Source: Alphaproteobacteria bacterium
Lineage (GTDB): Bacteria; Pseudomonadota; Alphaproteobacteria; Acetobacterales; Acetobacteraceae
Reading direction: 5' to 3'
Length of the DNA: 46,267 nt
Assembly: GCA_026400845.1 (NCBI GenBank)
Contig: JAPLOH010000235.1
Location: 465-46,731 of the forward strand
Positions 8,625-17,568 of this stretch are shown here, piece by piece. Position numbers and translations under genes: made by a program. The notes beneath the pieces are model-generated. The model was not told the origin of the DNA, ran no database searches, and saw nothing but the letters and a program-made list of their open reading frames with translations. Within the stretch, counting starts at the first letter, position 1, and every line of letters starts with the position of its first letter.

Positions 8625-11048
8625 ATGGCGTGGAGTGCGCAGACAAGCCCGGGAGCGGCTGGCGGTTTCGCCTCGGCGGATCTGCGGACCGGCTTCCTGC
8701 GCCGCCTCGCCGAGTTTGGCGCGCTGCTGCTGCTGCTGCTCGGCCTCGCGCTACTGGCGGCGCTGGTCACCTATGATCCCGCCGACCCCTCGCTCAATAC
8801 CGCCACCGCGCGCGCGGCGCAGAACCTCCTGAAGCTGCCCGGGGCCATCGCGGCCGATTTGCTGCTGCAAGGCTTCGGCATCGCGGCCGCGCTGCCGGGG
8901 TTCGCACTGCTCGCCTGGGCCTGGCGGATCGGCTCGCATCGCGGCCTTGGCAGCCTGCCGCTGCGGCTCGCCTTCCTGTTGGCCGCGCTGCCGGTGCTGG
9001 CCGGCGTGCTCGCCGCCGTCCCCGGCCCCTCCGGCCTGCCGCTCGCCTGGCCCGCCGCCGCGGGGCCCGGCGGTGCCGCCGGGCAATTCGTCGGCAGCGC
9101 AGTGCTGAATGCCGGGCGCGAATTGTTCGGCCCCTTCGGCGGGCTGGCCCTGTGGTGCCTCGGCGCGCTACTCGCCTGCGTGCTGACCCTGCTGGCCCTC
9201 GGCCTCACCGCGACCGAATGGCGCGCCGCCGGGGTCGCCGCGAAGGCCGGCGCCGTGCACGGCCGCAGCGCCGCCTCCCTCTCGGCCCGCCTCGGCCGCC
9301 GCTTCGCCCGCTTCGGCGCCGCCCTGCTGCAACGCATCAACGGCACCCCCGCCGCCGAGGAGGCCGCCGCCCCGCCCGACACCGGAACACGCCCCACCGG
9401 AACGAGCCCGCCCATCCGCCATGAACCGATCCTGATCGACCCCCCGCCCCCCCGGCCGCTGCCACCTACCCCGCCCAACCCGCCGCCGCGCGACGACAAG
9501 AACGGCCCGCGCAAGCCGCCCACCGCGCAAACCTGGAACTTCCCCTCGCTCGACCTGCTGACCACGCCGCCCAGCCGCGCCGCCATCGGCGCCCCCTCGA
9601 AAGACGCGCTCGACGCCACCGCCCGCATGCTGGAAACCGTGCTGCACGACTACGGCGTCGAAGGCGAAATCGTCGCCTACCTCGCCGGCCCGGTTGTCAC
9701 GCTGTTCGAACTCGTCCCCGCCCCCGGCGTTCGCTCGGCGCGGGTGATCGGCCTCGCCGATGACGTCGCGCGCACCCTGGCCGTCACCGCCGTGCGCATC
9801 GCCACCGTCCCCGGCCGCAACGTGATCGGCATCGAGGTGCCCAACCGCACCCGCGAGACGGTCTACTTCACCGAACTCCTCCAGGCCCCGGAATGGGTCG
9901 ACACCCCCTTCCGCCTGCCCCTCGCGCTCGGCAAGGACATCGCGGGCAAGGCGATCATCGCCGACATGGCCCGCATGCCGCATCTGCTGGTCGCCGGCAC
10001 CACCGGCTCCGGCAAATCCGTCGGCATCAACGCGATGATCCTCTCGCTGCTCTACAAACTCTCGCCCGACCAGTGCCGCCTGATCCTGATCGACCCGAAA
10101 ATGCTGGAACTCTCGGTCTACGAAGGCATCCCCCACCTCCTCGCCCCCGTCGTCACCGAGCCGGCCAAGGCGGTGGTGGCGCTGAAATGGACGGTGCGCG
10201 AAATGGAGCGCCGCTACCGCGCCATGAGCCAGCTCGGCGTGCGCAACATCGCCGGCTACAATGACCGCGTCGCCCAGGCCCGCGGCCGCGGCGAAATCGT
10301 CACCCGCAAGGTGCAAACCGGCTTCGACAGCGAAACCGGCAAGCCCGTCTTCGAGGAACAGCCCCTCGCCCTCGAACCGCTGCCCCTAATCGTCGTGTTC
10401 ATCGACGAAATGGCCGACCTCATGATGGTCGCCGGCAAGGAGATTGAAACCACCGTGCAGCGCCTCGCCCAAATGGCCCGCGCCGCCGGCATCCACGTCA
10501 TCATGGCCACCCAGCGCCCCTCGGTTGACGTCATCACCGGCACCATCAAGGCGAACTTCCCCACCCGCATCAGCTTCACCGTGATCAGCAAATTCGACAG
10601 CCGCACCATCCTCGGCGAACAAGGCGCCGAACAACTGCTCGGCCAGGGCGACATGCTCTACATGGCCCAAGGCGGCCGCATCATGCGCGTGCACGGCCCC
10701 TTCGTCTCCGATGACGAGGTGGAAAAAGTCGTCGCCCATCTGCGCGAACAAGGCGAGCCCGACTACGTCGAAGACGTCACCGAAGCCCCCGAAGGCAGCG
10801 AAGACGAAGGCAACGCCAGCCCCGCCGGCGACGGCGGCGACCTCACCCTGTTCGACCAGGCCGTCGATGTCGTCGCCCGCGAAGGCAAAGCCTCCACCTC
10901 CTTCCTGCAACGCCACCTCAACATCGGCTACAACCGCGCCGCCAAACTCATCGAACAAATGGAAAAACAAGGCATCGTCGGCCCCGCCAACCACGTCGGC
11001 AAACGCGACGTCATCGCGCGGCATACGGCGCGGGATGATGAGGATTAG
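8625..11048 (+). CDS. ftsK: DNA translocase FtsK
   Basis: An 807-residue FtsK/SpoIIIE protein: a septum-anchored, ATP-driven DNA pump for chromosome segregation and dimer resolution. About four transmembrane helices occupy residues ~25-190. A Pro-rich linker follows (~250-300). The motor has Walker [12 protein letters not shown] (~458), Walker [11 protein letters not shown] (~590) and the [12 protein letters not shown] segment. A C-terminal gamma winged-helix (~743-800, [15 protein letters not shown]) would read KOPS sites. It is shorter than the E. coli protein because the linker is short, as in many alphaproteobacteria. A GTG lies directly before the ATG; I chose ATG 8625 for its spacing to GGGGGAG. 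AT-rich hairpins follow the stop. Confidence 0.95.
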   Translation: MAWSAQTSPGAAGGFASADLRTGFLRRLAEFGALLLLLLGLALLAALVTYDPADPSLNTATARAAQNLLKLPGAIAADLLLQGFGIAAALPGFALLAWAWRIGSHRGLGSLPLRLAFLLAALPVLAGVLAAVPGPSGLPLAWPAAAGPGGAAGQFVGSAVLNAGRELFGPFGGLALWCLGALLACVLTLLALGLTATEWRAAGVAAKAGAVHGRSAASLSARLGRRFARFGAALLQRINGTPAAEEAAAPPDTGTRPTGTSPPIRHEPILIDPPPPRPLPPTPPNPPPRDDKNGPRKPPTAQTWNFPSLDLLTTPPSRAAIGAPSKDALDATARMLETVLHDYGVEGEIVAYLAGPVVTLFELVPAPGVRSARVIGLADDVARTLAVTAVRIATVPGRNVIGIEVPNRTRETVYFTELLQAPEWVDTPFRLPLALGKDIAGKAIIADMARMPHLLVAGTTGSGKSVGINAMILSLLYKLSPDQCRLILIDPKMLELSVYEGIPHLLAPVVTEPAKAVVALKWTVREMERRYRAMSQLGVRNIAGYNDRVAQARGRGEIVTRKVQTGFDSETGKPVFEEQPLALEPLPLIVVFIDEMADLMMVAGKEIETTVQRLAQMARAAGIHVIMATQRPSVDVITGTIKANFPTRISFTVISKFDSRTILGEQGAEQLLGQGDMLYMAQGGRIMRVHGPFVSDDEVEKVVAHLREQGEPDYVEDVTEAPEGSEDEGNASPAGDGGDLTLFDQAVDVVAREGKASTSFLQRHLNIGYNRAAKLIEQMEKQGIVGPANHVGKRDVIARHTARDDED

Positions 11049-11061
11049 GGGGAAGGCAAGC

Positions 11062-11085
11062 GGTTCTTTTTTGAAAAAAAGAACC
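11062..11085 (+). terminator. AT-rich perfect hairpin after ftsK, followed by an A-run
   Basis: The segment reads GGTTCTTTTT, then TTGAAAAAAA, then GAACC: a near-perfect inverted repeat starting 14 bp after the ftsK stop, followed by AAAAAACTTCTG. The same 24-mer recurs at 27718-27741, and a related hairpin lies at 17527-17561. It probably acts as a terminator or transcript-stabilising element, but it is clearly also a repeat family. Confidence 0.6.
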
Positions 11086-11177
11086 AAAAAACTTCTGACG
11101 CGCTTGCGCGGCGAGGCGAGCGACAGCGGATCGCCTTCGATCCGCGAAAGCGCTCTCGCTTTGTTTCAGCCTCGTAG

Positions 11178-11203
11178 GGTGGGATGCGCTCGGGCATCCC
11201 ACC
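11178..11203. repeat. REP-like hairpin (GTAGGGTGGGATGC family)
   Basis: GGTGGGATGC, loop GCTCGG, GCATCCCACC, preceded by GTAG. The stem sequence matches the hairpins flanking the RAYT gene near 20.68 and 21.25 kb. It lies between ftsK and the restriction enzyme gene. I read it as a REP copy mobilised by a RAYT; that origin is inferred from sequence likeness. Confidence 0.65.
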
Positions 11204-11260
11204 AAACTATACGCCAACCAGCCTTGCGAAACACCCTCGCAACGGTCCATCCTCCGCCGC

Positions 11261-14200
11261 ATGGCCGCACCCGCAATCCTCGATCTCTACCTCAACGAAA
11301 TCCGCTCCGTCCGCGCCCTCGGCGCCGGCACGCCGGAAACCTCCTACTACCCGGCCGTCAAACTCGCGCTCGACGCCATCGGCGCCACCCTCAAGCCGCG
11401 CGTCATTTGCCTCCATCACCCCAAAGGCAGCGCCGGCATCCCAGATTTCGGGCTCTTCGAAGCCCCCCGCACCCGCAACGCCCCGCCCCCTGTCTGGCAA
11501 TCCGACTCCACCCCCGAACGTGGCGTGGTCGAAGTCAAAGGCACCCGCCACAGCATCGCCGCCCTCATCGAATCGCCGCAGATCAGAACCCAGTACCTCC
11601 CGCATTACCAATTGGTGCTCGCCACCAACCTGTGGCAATTCCGCCTGCTTCGTCAGGATGGCGGCACGATTGAAACCCTCGACCTCGCCGCCGACGAACC
11701 CGCCTTCTGGTCCCTCGTCCACGGCACAAGGCCGAAAACCCTGCAAACCCGCTTCGCCGATTTCCTCGAACGCTGCCTGCAATCCGCCGCCCCCATCACC
11801 CGCCCGTCCGACCTCGCCCGCTTCCTCGCCTCCTACGCGCGGGACGCCCTCGCCCATCTCGCCGAACGCGCCGACCTCCCGGCCCTCAAAAACCTCCGTG
11901 ACGGGCTGCAATCCGCCCTCGGCGTCGCCTTCGATGCGCGGGACGGCGAACACCTGTTCCGCTCCACCCTCGTGCAAACCCTGTTCTACGGCGTGTTTTC
12001 CGCCTGGGTCGCCCACACCCGCGACAACCCGGCCGGCCGCTTCGACTGGCGCTCCGCCCAATGGAGCCTCACCGTCCCCGTCGCCCGCTACCTCTTCGGC
12101 CAGATCGCCACCCCCGATGCCCTCGGCCCCCTCCAACTCGTCCCCCTCCTCGATGCCGCCGGGGACACCCTGAACCGCGTCGATCGCAGCGCCTTCTTCA
12201 AGAACTTCACCGATACCGACGCGGTGCAGTATTTCTACGAACCCTTCCTCGAATACTTCGACCCCGATTTGCGCAAGCAACTCGGCGTCTGGTACACCCC
12301 GCCGGAAATCGTCACCTACATGGTCGAGCGCGTCGATCGCGTGCTGCGCAGCGAACTCAACCTGCCCGACGGGCTCGCCGACCCCAACGTCTGGGTGCTC
12401 GATCCCTGCTGCGGCACCGGCTCCTACCTCAACGCCGTCCTCCGCCGCATTTCCAAAACCCTGGACGACAAAGGCATTGGCGACCTCGCCGCCGAACAAC
12501 TCAAGAAAGCCGCGATGACCCGCATCGTCGGCTTCGAAATCATGACCGCCCCATTGGTCATCGCCCATTGGCAGGTCGGCGAAACCCTCCGCCGCGCCGG
12601 CGCCCCCCTCCACCAGGGCGAACGCGCCGCCATCTTCCTCACCAACGCCCTCACCGGCTGGGACAGCGCCGAACAAAAAAACCAACTCACCGGCTTTGAC
12701 GTCCTCCTCGCCGAACGCACCGCCGCCAACGCCGTCAAGCAGGAAAAACCCATCCTCGTCGTCCTCGGCAATCCCCCCTACAACGCCTATGCCGGCACCA
12801 GCCAGGCCGGCGAAAACGACGCCGACGGCCAATCCCTCGTCGCCCCCTACAAGGCCGGGCTGCGCGAGAAATGGGGCATCAAGAAGTACAATCTCGATGA
12901 CCTCTTCGTCCGCTTCTTCCGCATCGCCGAACGCCGCATCGCCGAGCGCACAGGAAGGGGTGTGGTTTGCTACATCAGCAACTTCGCGTGGCTCTTCCTG
13001 CCCTCCTTCGTCACCATGCGCGAACGCTTCCTCTGTGAGTTCGACCATATCCGCATCGACAACCTCAACGGCGACAGCCGCGAAACCGGCAAAATCGCGC
13101 CTGACGGCACCCCCGACCCCTCGGTCTTCTCCACCCCGTTCAACCGCGAAGGCATCCGCGTCGGCACCGCGATCGGCACCCTTATCCGCGCCGCCGATCA
13201 CGACGATGGCCCCGCCGAAGTGCGTTATCGCGAGTTTTGGGGAACCGAGAAGCGGACCGCGCTGCTTCGATCCCTCGATACAGCAACAGAAAATCCGGCC
13301 TACTCCGCCATAAAGCCCAGCGCCGCCAATAAATTCTCGTTCCGCAACGGCGCCGAAGCCATCGACTATGAATCCTGGCCATCCCTTGCCGATCTGTCAC
13401 GGTTCCTGCCAACGCTCGGCTTGAACGAAAATCGCGGCGGCGCCCTGGCGGATATACAGCGCGGGAAACTCGAACTCCGTTTGCAGCGATATCTCGATCG
13501 TCACACACCATTCGCCCAGCTCTCGACGATCATACCCGAGTTGACTGTCTCTTGGGCCGGGTTTGATCCTCGCCGCGTCCGCGATAAATTAGTCACGAGC
13601 GCCTTGGCTCACGAACACTTTGAGCCAAGCAGTATCAAACCATTCATGTTTCGCCCATTCGACATCCGATGGGCCTACATCACCGAAGCGCCCTCTCTTT
13701 GGAATCGCTCGCGCCCCGAACTGCAACACCTTCTACCCGTCGCCGAGGGCTTCCTAACCACTCGCGTTCATGGCATCGCCGACCCCGAAGGTTTCCCCAC
13801 CTGCTTCACCCGTGCCTTGTGCGACCAGCACGCCCAGCACAAGGATATCTACCTTATCCCCATCATCGAGAACCTCTCCGGCGCACCGCGCCCAAACCTC
13901 TCCGACAGCGCCGCTGCTTATCTGACCACCATCGGCCTCCCCGCCGATGCCACCGCCGCCGCCATGATCTGGCATCACGCGCTCGCCATCACCTACAGCC
14001 CCGCCTACCTCGCCGAAAATGTCGGCGGCATCCGTCAGGGCTGGCCCCGCGTCCCCCTGCCCACCACCGCCGCCGCACTGCAATCCTCCGCCGCTCTCGG
14101 CGCCCACCTCGCCGCCCTGTTGGACCCCGACACTTCAGTTGATGGCGTCACCTCGGGCACCATCCGGCCGGAACTGCGCGCCATCGCCGTCCCCAGCACC

Positions 14201-14614
14201 GCCCAAGGCGCCGAACGGGACTGGCGCCTCACCGCCTGGGGCACCCGCACTGACAAGGGCATCACCATGCCCGGCCGCGGTCACGTAGAGCCCCGCCCCT
14301 ACACCCCGGCCGAAGCCGCCACCGCCGCCCACGCCGCAACTCTCGGCGCCACTACCACTGATGTTTTCCTCAATCGCAGCACCTTCTGGCGCAACATCCC
14401 CGATTCCGTGTGGGACTGCCGCATCGGCGGCTATCAGGTGCTCAAGAAATGGCTCTCCTACCGCGACGCCTCCATCATCGACCGCCCGCTCTCCCCCGAT
14501 GAAGTCGCCCACATCCAAAACACCGCCCGCCGCCTGACCGCCATCCTCCTCCTCGGCCCCGCCCTCGATACCTCCTACCGCGCCTGCGCCGCATCCCACC
14601 GTCTGGACGCTTAG
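11261..14614 (+). CDS. Single-chain restriction-modification enzyme (PD-ExK nuclease + N6-adenine methylase)
   Basis: A 1117-residue type IIG/ISP-like protein. The N-terminal ~150 residues carry a PD-(D/E)xK nuclease signature: GIPDFGLFE at ~60 and VVEVKGT at ~89. A helical segment follows, then a gamma-class N6-adenine MTase with motif I VLDPCCGTGSYL at ~380 and motif IV VVLGNPPYNAY at ~502. The last ~400 residues presumably hold the target-recognition domain, as in Type ISP enzymes. The helicase of true ISP enzymes (such as LlaBIII) is not visible between nuclease and MTase. No separate specificity or methylase gene is adjacent, so it would cut and protect by itself. ATG 11261 has no strong RBS. 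Repeats on both sides suggest an acquired defence gene. Confidence 0.85.
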   Translation: MAAPAILDLYLNEIRSVRALGAGTPETSYYPAVKLALDAIGATLKPRVICLHHPKGSAGIPDFGLFEAPRTRNAPPPVWQSDSTPERGVVEVKGTRHSIAALIESPQIRTQYLPHYQLVLATNLWQFRLLRQDGGTIETLDLAADEPAFWSLVHGTRPKTLQTRFADFLERCLQSAAPITRPSDLARFLASYARDALAHLAERADLPALKNLRDGLQSALGVAFDARDGEHLFRSTLVQTLFYGVFSAWVAHTRDNPAGRFDWRSAQWSLTVPVARYLFGQIATPDALGPLQLVPLLDAAGDTLNRVDRSAFFKNFTDTDAVQYFYEPFLEYFDPDLRKQLGVWYTPPEIVTYMVERVDRVLRSELNLPDGLADPNVWVLDPCCGTGSYLNAVLRRISKTLDDKGIGDLAAEQLKKAAMTRIVGFEIMTAPLVIAHWQVGETLRRAGAPLHQGERAAIFLTNALTGWDSAEQKNQLTGFDVLLAERTAANAVKQEKPILVVLGNPPYNAYAGTSQAGENDADGQSLVAPYKAGLREKWGIKKYNLDDLFVRFFRIAERRIAERTGRGVVCYISNFAWLFLPSFVTMRERFLCEFDHIRIDNLNGDSRETGKIAPDGTPDPSVFSTPFNREGIRVGTAIGTLIRAADHDDGPAEVRYREFWGTEKRTALLRSLDTATENPAYSAIKPSAANKFSFRNGAEAIDYESWPSLADLSRFLPTLGLNENRGGALADIQRGKLELRLQRYLDRHTPFAQLSTIIPELTVSWAGFDPRRVRDKLVTSALAHEHFEPSSIKPFMFRPFDIRWAYITEAPSLWNRSRPELQHLLPVAEGFLTTRVHGIADPEGFPTCFTRALCDQHAQHKDIYLIPIIENLSGAPRPNLSDSAAAYLTTIGLPADATAAAMIWHHALAITYSPAYLAENVGGIRQGWPRVPLPTTAAALQSSAALGAHLAALLDPDTSVDGVTSGTIRPELRAIAVPSTAQGAERDWRLTAWGTRTDKGITMPGRGHVEPRPYTPAEAATAAHAATLGATTTDVFLNRSTFWRNIPDSVWDCRIGGYQVLKKWLSYRDASIIDRPLSPDEVAHIQNTARRLTAILLLGPALDTSYRACAASHRLDA

Positions 14615-14678
14615 CGCGGAAAAGCGTTGCGCGTCCTGCGGACCACGGGCCGCCCCGCCCATTCCACCCCACCTCACG

Positions 14679-14716
14679 GTCTTACTGTCTCTGTGGTGAA
14701 CCTTGCTTCCCTTCCC
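14679..14716 (+). repeat. Direct repeat, copy 1 (GTCTTACTGTCTCTGTGGTG)
   Basis: A 20-bp core (14681-14700) is identical to 14940-14959, and both copies continue into a shared CTTCCCTTCCC tail. The two copies lie 259 bp apart on either side of the palindromic element at 14753-14838, in the 456-bp non-coding stretch after the restriction enzyme gene. Confidence 0.7.
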
Positions 14717-14752
14717 CCACCGCCAAACCCCCCGATCACCCACCCTTCCTCG

Positions 14753-14838
14753 TCATTGCGAGCGAAGCGAAGCAATCCAGCGGTTTCGCACCAGCCTGCC
14801 GCGTGGCCACCTGGATTGCTTCGCTGCGCTCGCAATGA
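14753..14838. repeat. Long palindromic intergenic element (28-bp arms, ~30-bp loop)
   Basis: The left arm, 14753-14780 (TCATTGCGAGCGAAGCGAAG then CAATCCAG), pairs with the right arm, 14811-14838, with a single mismatch. Elements of this kind, with CATTGCGAGCGAAGC arms, are widely dispersed in alphaproteobacterial genomes, as far as I recall. No ORF is inside. Any role as RNA hairpin or MITE is unproven. Confidence 0.75.
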
Positions 14839-14937
14839 CGATGCGCGGTTGCCCTTCAGGACAACAACGCACGGTGGATATGCCGAACGTCCGCTCCCCC
14901 GCGCGCAGTGTATTCGCCACGGCCCTTGCATCTCCTT

Positions 14938-14978
14938 GTCTTACTGTCTCTGTGGTGAATCCCTTTGCTTCCCTTCCC
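14938..14978 (+). repeat. Direct repeat, copy 2 (GTCTTACTGTCTCTGTGGTG)
   Basis: Second copy of the repeat at 14679-14716. The 20-bp core at 14940-14959 is identical, and a similar CTTCCCTTCCC tail follows after a slightly longer spacer. The rest of the 14615-15035 gap holds nothing else I recognise. Confidence 0.7.
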
Positions 14979-15035
14979 GCGCGCCATCGCACAGCGAGGA
15001 TCGGCAAAAAATCAACGTCACCAGTATTTTTTTCC

Positions 15036-15064
15036 TTGAATTTTGGCGACAGGCGTCATATATA
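15036..15064 (+). promoter_or_regulatory. Sigma-70-type promoter, probably giving a leaderless mRNA
   Basis: TTGAAT (15036-15041), a spacer of exactly 17 bp, then TATATA (15059-15064). A start site 6-7 bp further would fall on the ATG at 15071, and no Shine-Dalgarno sequence is present (the ATG is preceded by TATATCTAAA). The local drop in GC is sharp compared with the flanks. Confidence 0.6.
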
Positions 15065-15070
15065 TCTAAA

Positions 15071-15679
15071 ATGTCAATTTGGCTCAACGATCCGGCGCCC
15101 TTCCCACCCCAGCTCATCGCGGAACTGTTCCGCGGCGTGGTGCGTGGGCTGTTGGGCGTGCTCGGGTATTTCAAGCCCAAATATCCCAAGGCGCATTTGT
15201 TGCTGCCGTTCGGCGCCTATCTCGGGCGTGTCGAGGCGCGGTTTGCCCGGCTGATCGCACGCTACCTGGCCGGCACGCTCACCCTCCCCAAGCCGCGGTT
15301 GCGCCGCACGCGCGCGTCGCAGGCCAGCGCGGTGCGCCCAATGCGGCTGCCGCGCGAAAAGGCGTGGGTGATCGATGCGTTGGGCTGGCGGGCGGTGGGG
15401 CTTGCCGGGAATCTCGATTTGCTGCTGGCGCGGCCTGATACCGCGTCCATCGTCGCCCAGTTTCCCCAGGCGCAGCGCCTGTTGCGCCCGCTGTGCCACA
15501 TGCTCGGCATCGCGCCGGCGTGCATTGCCCCCTTGCCGAAGCGCCCCCGCAAGCCGCGCCCCAAACCGGCGGCCAGACCGCGGCGTCTCACGCGCAAGGA
15601 GCGCGAGGCGATCCTGTGGTACCCCAACTCCGAGGGCAAACCGATGAAGCTGCTGCCGCGGCGATTACCGCGGGACTAG
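15071..15679 (+). CDS. Small basic protein of unknown function
   Basis: 203 residues, not assigned to a family. The N terminus (MSIWLNDPAPFPPQLIAELF) is followed by a helical, mildly hydrophobic segment with GVLGYFKPKYPKAHLL. The C terminus is strongly basic and proline-rich (KRPRKPRPKPAARPRR) and ends LLPRRLPRD. There is no signal peptide. The basic tail could bind nucleic acid, but no domain supports this. The frame is open well upstream, yet I start at 15071 because a near-consensus promoter ends 6 bp before that ATG and the upstream frame translates repeat DNA. It stands alone between the repeat region and a convergent glycosyltransferase gene. Confidence 0.65.
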   Translation: MSIWLNDPAPFPPQLIAELFRGVVRGLLGVLGYFKPKYPKAHLLLPFGAYLGRVEARFARLIARYLAGTLTLPKPRLRRTRASQASAVRPMRLPREKAWVIDALGWRAVGLAGNLDLLLARPDTASIVAQFPQAQRLLRPLCHMLGIAPACIAPLPKRPRKPRPKPAARPRRLTRKEREAILWYPNSEGKPMKLLPRRLPRD

Positions 15680-15751
15680 GCGGGATGGGGGAAGGTGCGT
15701 CGTGTTTATTCCGTTATAGTAATTTTCAGCGGATTCTGTGCGGTTGCGCCC

Positions 15752-16573
15752 TCACCCCGCGGAAGTTTGCCCAAGCAGTGCGAGTGCCGCCGCGACCTCC
15801 ACGCCGACCAGGCGCTCCGCCGCCACGCTGTCCTCGTCGAATGTAACATAACCGTAAATATCACGGTTGTCCAGATACTGCGCTATGCCGGCGCGGCGCG
15901 CACTGTCGGCGAACACCACGTATTCGTGCCGGCCGCTGCCATCGCTGTAGCGCAGCCGGGGGATCGCATCCGCGCGCACCAGATAGGTACAGTGCACCAA
16001 CGCCACCTCATTGATACCGCGCACCTGCTGGTTGAACAGCCAGAGATAGGCGTCAGTGGAGCGGAGGTAGCCGTCGCCATCCACGGCCTCGTGGTAATTG
16101 GCGTAGAGGCTGGTGAGTTGGGTGCATTTGAGAAAGGGCGCGACGATCGGCAGGTCGAGCGAGACGAGTCGGCGCAACGTGTGCGGGCGGACGAAATTAT
16201 CAACGTCGGCGACGAAGTAGAAGTCGCAGCCATGCTCCAGCGCCGCCTGCATACTCTCCTGGCGGATGCGGCCGAGCACGGAAAAGCGCTGGGCGTTCCA
16301 CTCATGCACCGCGAAATCCTGCACACGTTCGGCGACGTCGGAGCGGTCGAACACCACGCCGGCGTAGCGGGTGCCGACCGTAGCCAGCCAGTCAGCCAGG
16401 ATATCGGCGGTATCATCGGTATTGTTGTTGGTGCGCACATAGAGCGCGATGCGCTCGGGCGGATAGTCCAGCGCCTCGATGCAGCGCAGGAAGAATTGCA
16501 AATGGCCGGCCTTTTGTTTGGCGAGAATGGCCAGCAGCACTTTCGGCAAGGTTCGGTCCGCCATGACGTCCAT
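15752..16573 (-). CDS. Glycosyltransferase (GT-A fold, DxD type)
   Basis: 273 residues. It starts PKVLLAILAKQKAGHLQFFL, then LYVRTNNNTDDT, with a metal-binding DVD at residues 123-125 (FYFVADVDNF). This arrangement resembles the procollagen galactosyltransferase/PLOD-type GT-A domain found in some bacterial proteins, but acceptor and donor are unknown. No membrane segment is evident. The ATG at 16573 and one three codons in (16564) are both possible; neither has a clear RBS. It follows msrQ on the same strand after about 20 bp and may be co-transcribed with it, although no functional link is apparent. Confidence 0.72.
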   Translation of the reverse strand: MDVMADRTLPKVLLAILAKQKAGHLQFFLRCIEALDYPPERIALYVRTNNNTDDTADILADWLATVGTRYAGVVFDRSDVAERVQDFAVHEWNAQRFSVLGRIRQESMQAALEHGCDFYFVADVDNFVRPHTLRRLVSLDLPIVAPFLKCTQLTSLYANYHEAVDGDGYLRSTDAYLWLFNQQVRGINEVALVHCTYLVRADAIPRLRYSDGSGRHEYVVFADSARRAGIAQYLDNRDIYGYVTFDEDSVAAERLVGVEVAAALALLGQTSAG

Positions 16574-16594
16574 CGGTGGTGTGAGCGCCGGACC

Positions 16595-17464
16595 CTAGCG
16601 CACCGCCGCCGGGCGCGGCAATTCGCGGGATGGCCGGGCCTTGCGGGATTTCAACCAGCGCCGCACCAGGGCCGCCGCGAGCACCGCTGTCGCACTCGCC
16701 GCCACCAGCGCCGAGGGCCGGCCCGCCGCGAGGTCGAGATTGGCGATCAGCACGCGGGCAGCCGGGATGCGGGTCGCGGCGCCGAACCAGCCGGCTTCCA
16801 GCAGCGCGGTGATCACCGGCACCACCGCCAGCAGCCCCACCAACAACGCCGGCCGCCCCTGCCAGCGCCGCGGGGCGAGCCGCCACAGGCCGAGCCAGAC
16901 GAACACGCCAAGCGCGAAGGCGGCGTCGGGCACGGCGGCCTTGGCCTGCAGGAAATAATGGAACAGCGCCAGCACGGTGATGGGGAAGACCAGCCGGTGC
17001 AGTTGCTTCCAGCGCTGGCGCAGCTTCTTCTGCCAGCCATCGGTCGAGGTCACCATCAGTACCGTCAGCCCCAGCAGAGCGACGAAGCCGATCGTGAGGT
17101 AGAAGCGCAGCACGATTTCGCTCGCGACAAAGCTGATGCTCCACCGGCTGTCCCACGCATACAGCACGAAATGGGCGAGCGCGTAGAACGCCGCGCCGAC
17201 ACCGAGCATCCGCCGCAAGATCACCACCCGCGACCACTCCAGCACGGCGCGCAACGGCGTCACCGCCAGGCTCGCCAGCAGGAAGCGTACCGCCCAGTCG
17301 CCGGTGCCGTGGATCAACTGGGTGATCGGCCGCGCGCCCAGCATGCCCATAGCGTAGCCGAGCGCGAGATCCACGCCCGGCCACAGCAACACCAGCAACA
17401 CGAAGAGCTTGAGCGCGGAAAACCGCCCCGCCGGATCGCGCCACACCGCCAATTGCCGCATCAT
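16595..17464 (-). CDS. msrQ: MsrQ-like heme-binding membrane protein (ferric-reductase-like transmembrane domain)
   Basis: A 289-residue membrane protein of the YedZ/MsrQ group. MsrQ passes quinone-derived electrons to the periplasmic methionine-sulfoxide reductase MsrP. Heme-ligand-type histidines sit in LIHGTGDWA, ALAHFVLYAW, KQLHRLVF and LALFHYF, each within a predicted helix. It is longer than the usual ~200 residues, with two extra C-terminal hydrophobic segments and a basic end. I start at 17464 (ATGATG) behind GAGGAG. No msrP gene lies on either side, so the partner is elsewhere or this protein serves another reductase. Confidence 0.8.
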   Translation of the reverse strand: MMRQLAVWRDPAGRFSALKLFVLLVLLWPGVDLALGYAMGMLGARPITQLIHGTGDWAVRFLLASLAVTPLRAVLEWSRVVILRRMLGVGAAFYALAHFVLYAWDSRWSISFVASEIVLRFYLTIGFVALLGLTVLMVTSTDGWQKKLRQRWKQLHRLVFPITVLALFHYFLQAKAAVPDAAFALGVFVWLGLWRLAPRRWQGRPALLVGLLAVVPVITALLEAGWFGAATRIPAARVLIANLDLAAGRPSALVAASATAVLAAALVRRWLKSRKARPSRELPRPAAVR

Positions 17465-17526
17465 CGCCGTCACTCCTCGTATCTGTCGGGACGACCCGGC
17501 TGCCCTGATGGTGTTACGTTGGTTTA

Positions 17527-17561
17527 GGAAGCGGTTCTTTTTTGAAAAAAGAAGCGCTTCC
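17527..17561 (-). terminator. Long AT-cored hairpin
   Basis: GGAAGCG, then TTCTTTTTTGAAAAAAGAA, then CGCTTCC: nested inverted repeats forming one hairpin (17527-17561) just beyond the SDR stop and upstream of msrQ. Its core matches the hairpins at 11062 and 27718. It would end or attenuate transcription from the SDR gene before msrQ. Confidence 0.6.
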
Positions 17562-17568
17562 TCCTTCC

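Noticed and set aside
11207-13201. 664-codon minus-strand open frame over the restriction enzyme
   Set aside because: It lies opposite the conserved MTase motifs and is Gly/Glu/Val-rich without any recognisable domain.
11261-14614. BREX PglX methyltransferase
   Set aside because: The N-terminal PD-ExK signature and the absence of any brx/pgl neighbours fit a stand-alone restriction enzyme better.
14679-14978. Possible CRISPR array
   Set aside because: Only two repeat copies 259 bp apart, separated by a palindrome; no regular spacers and no cas genes.
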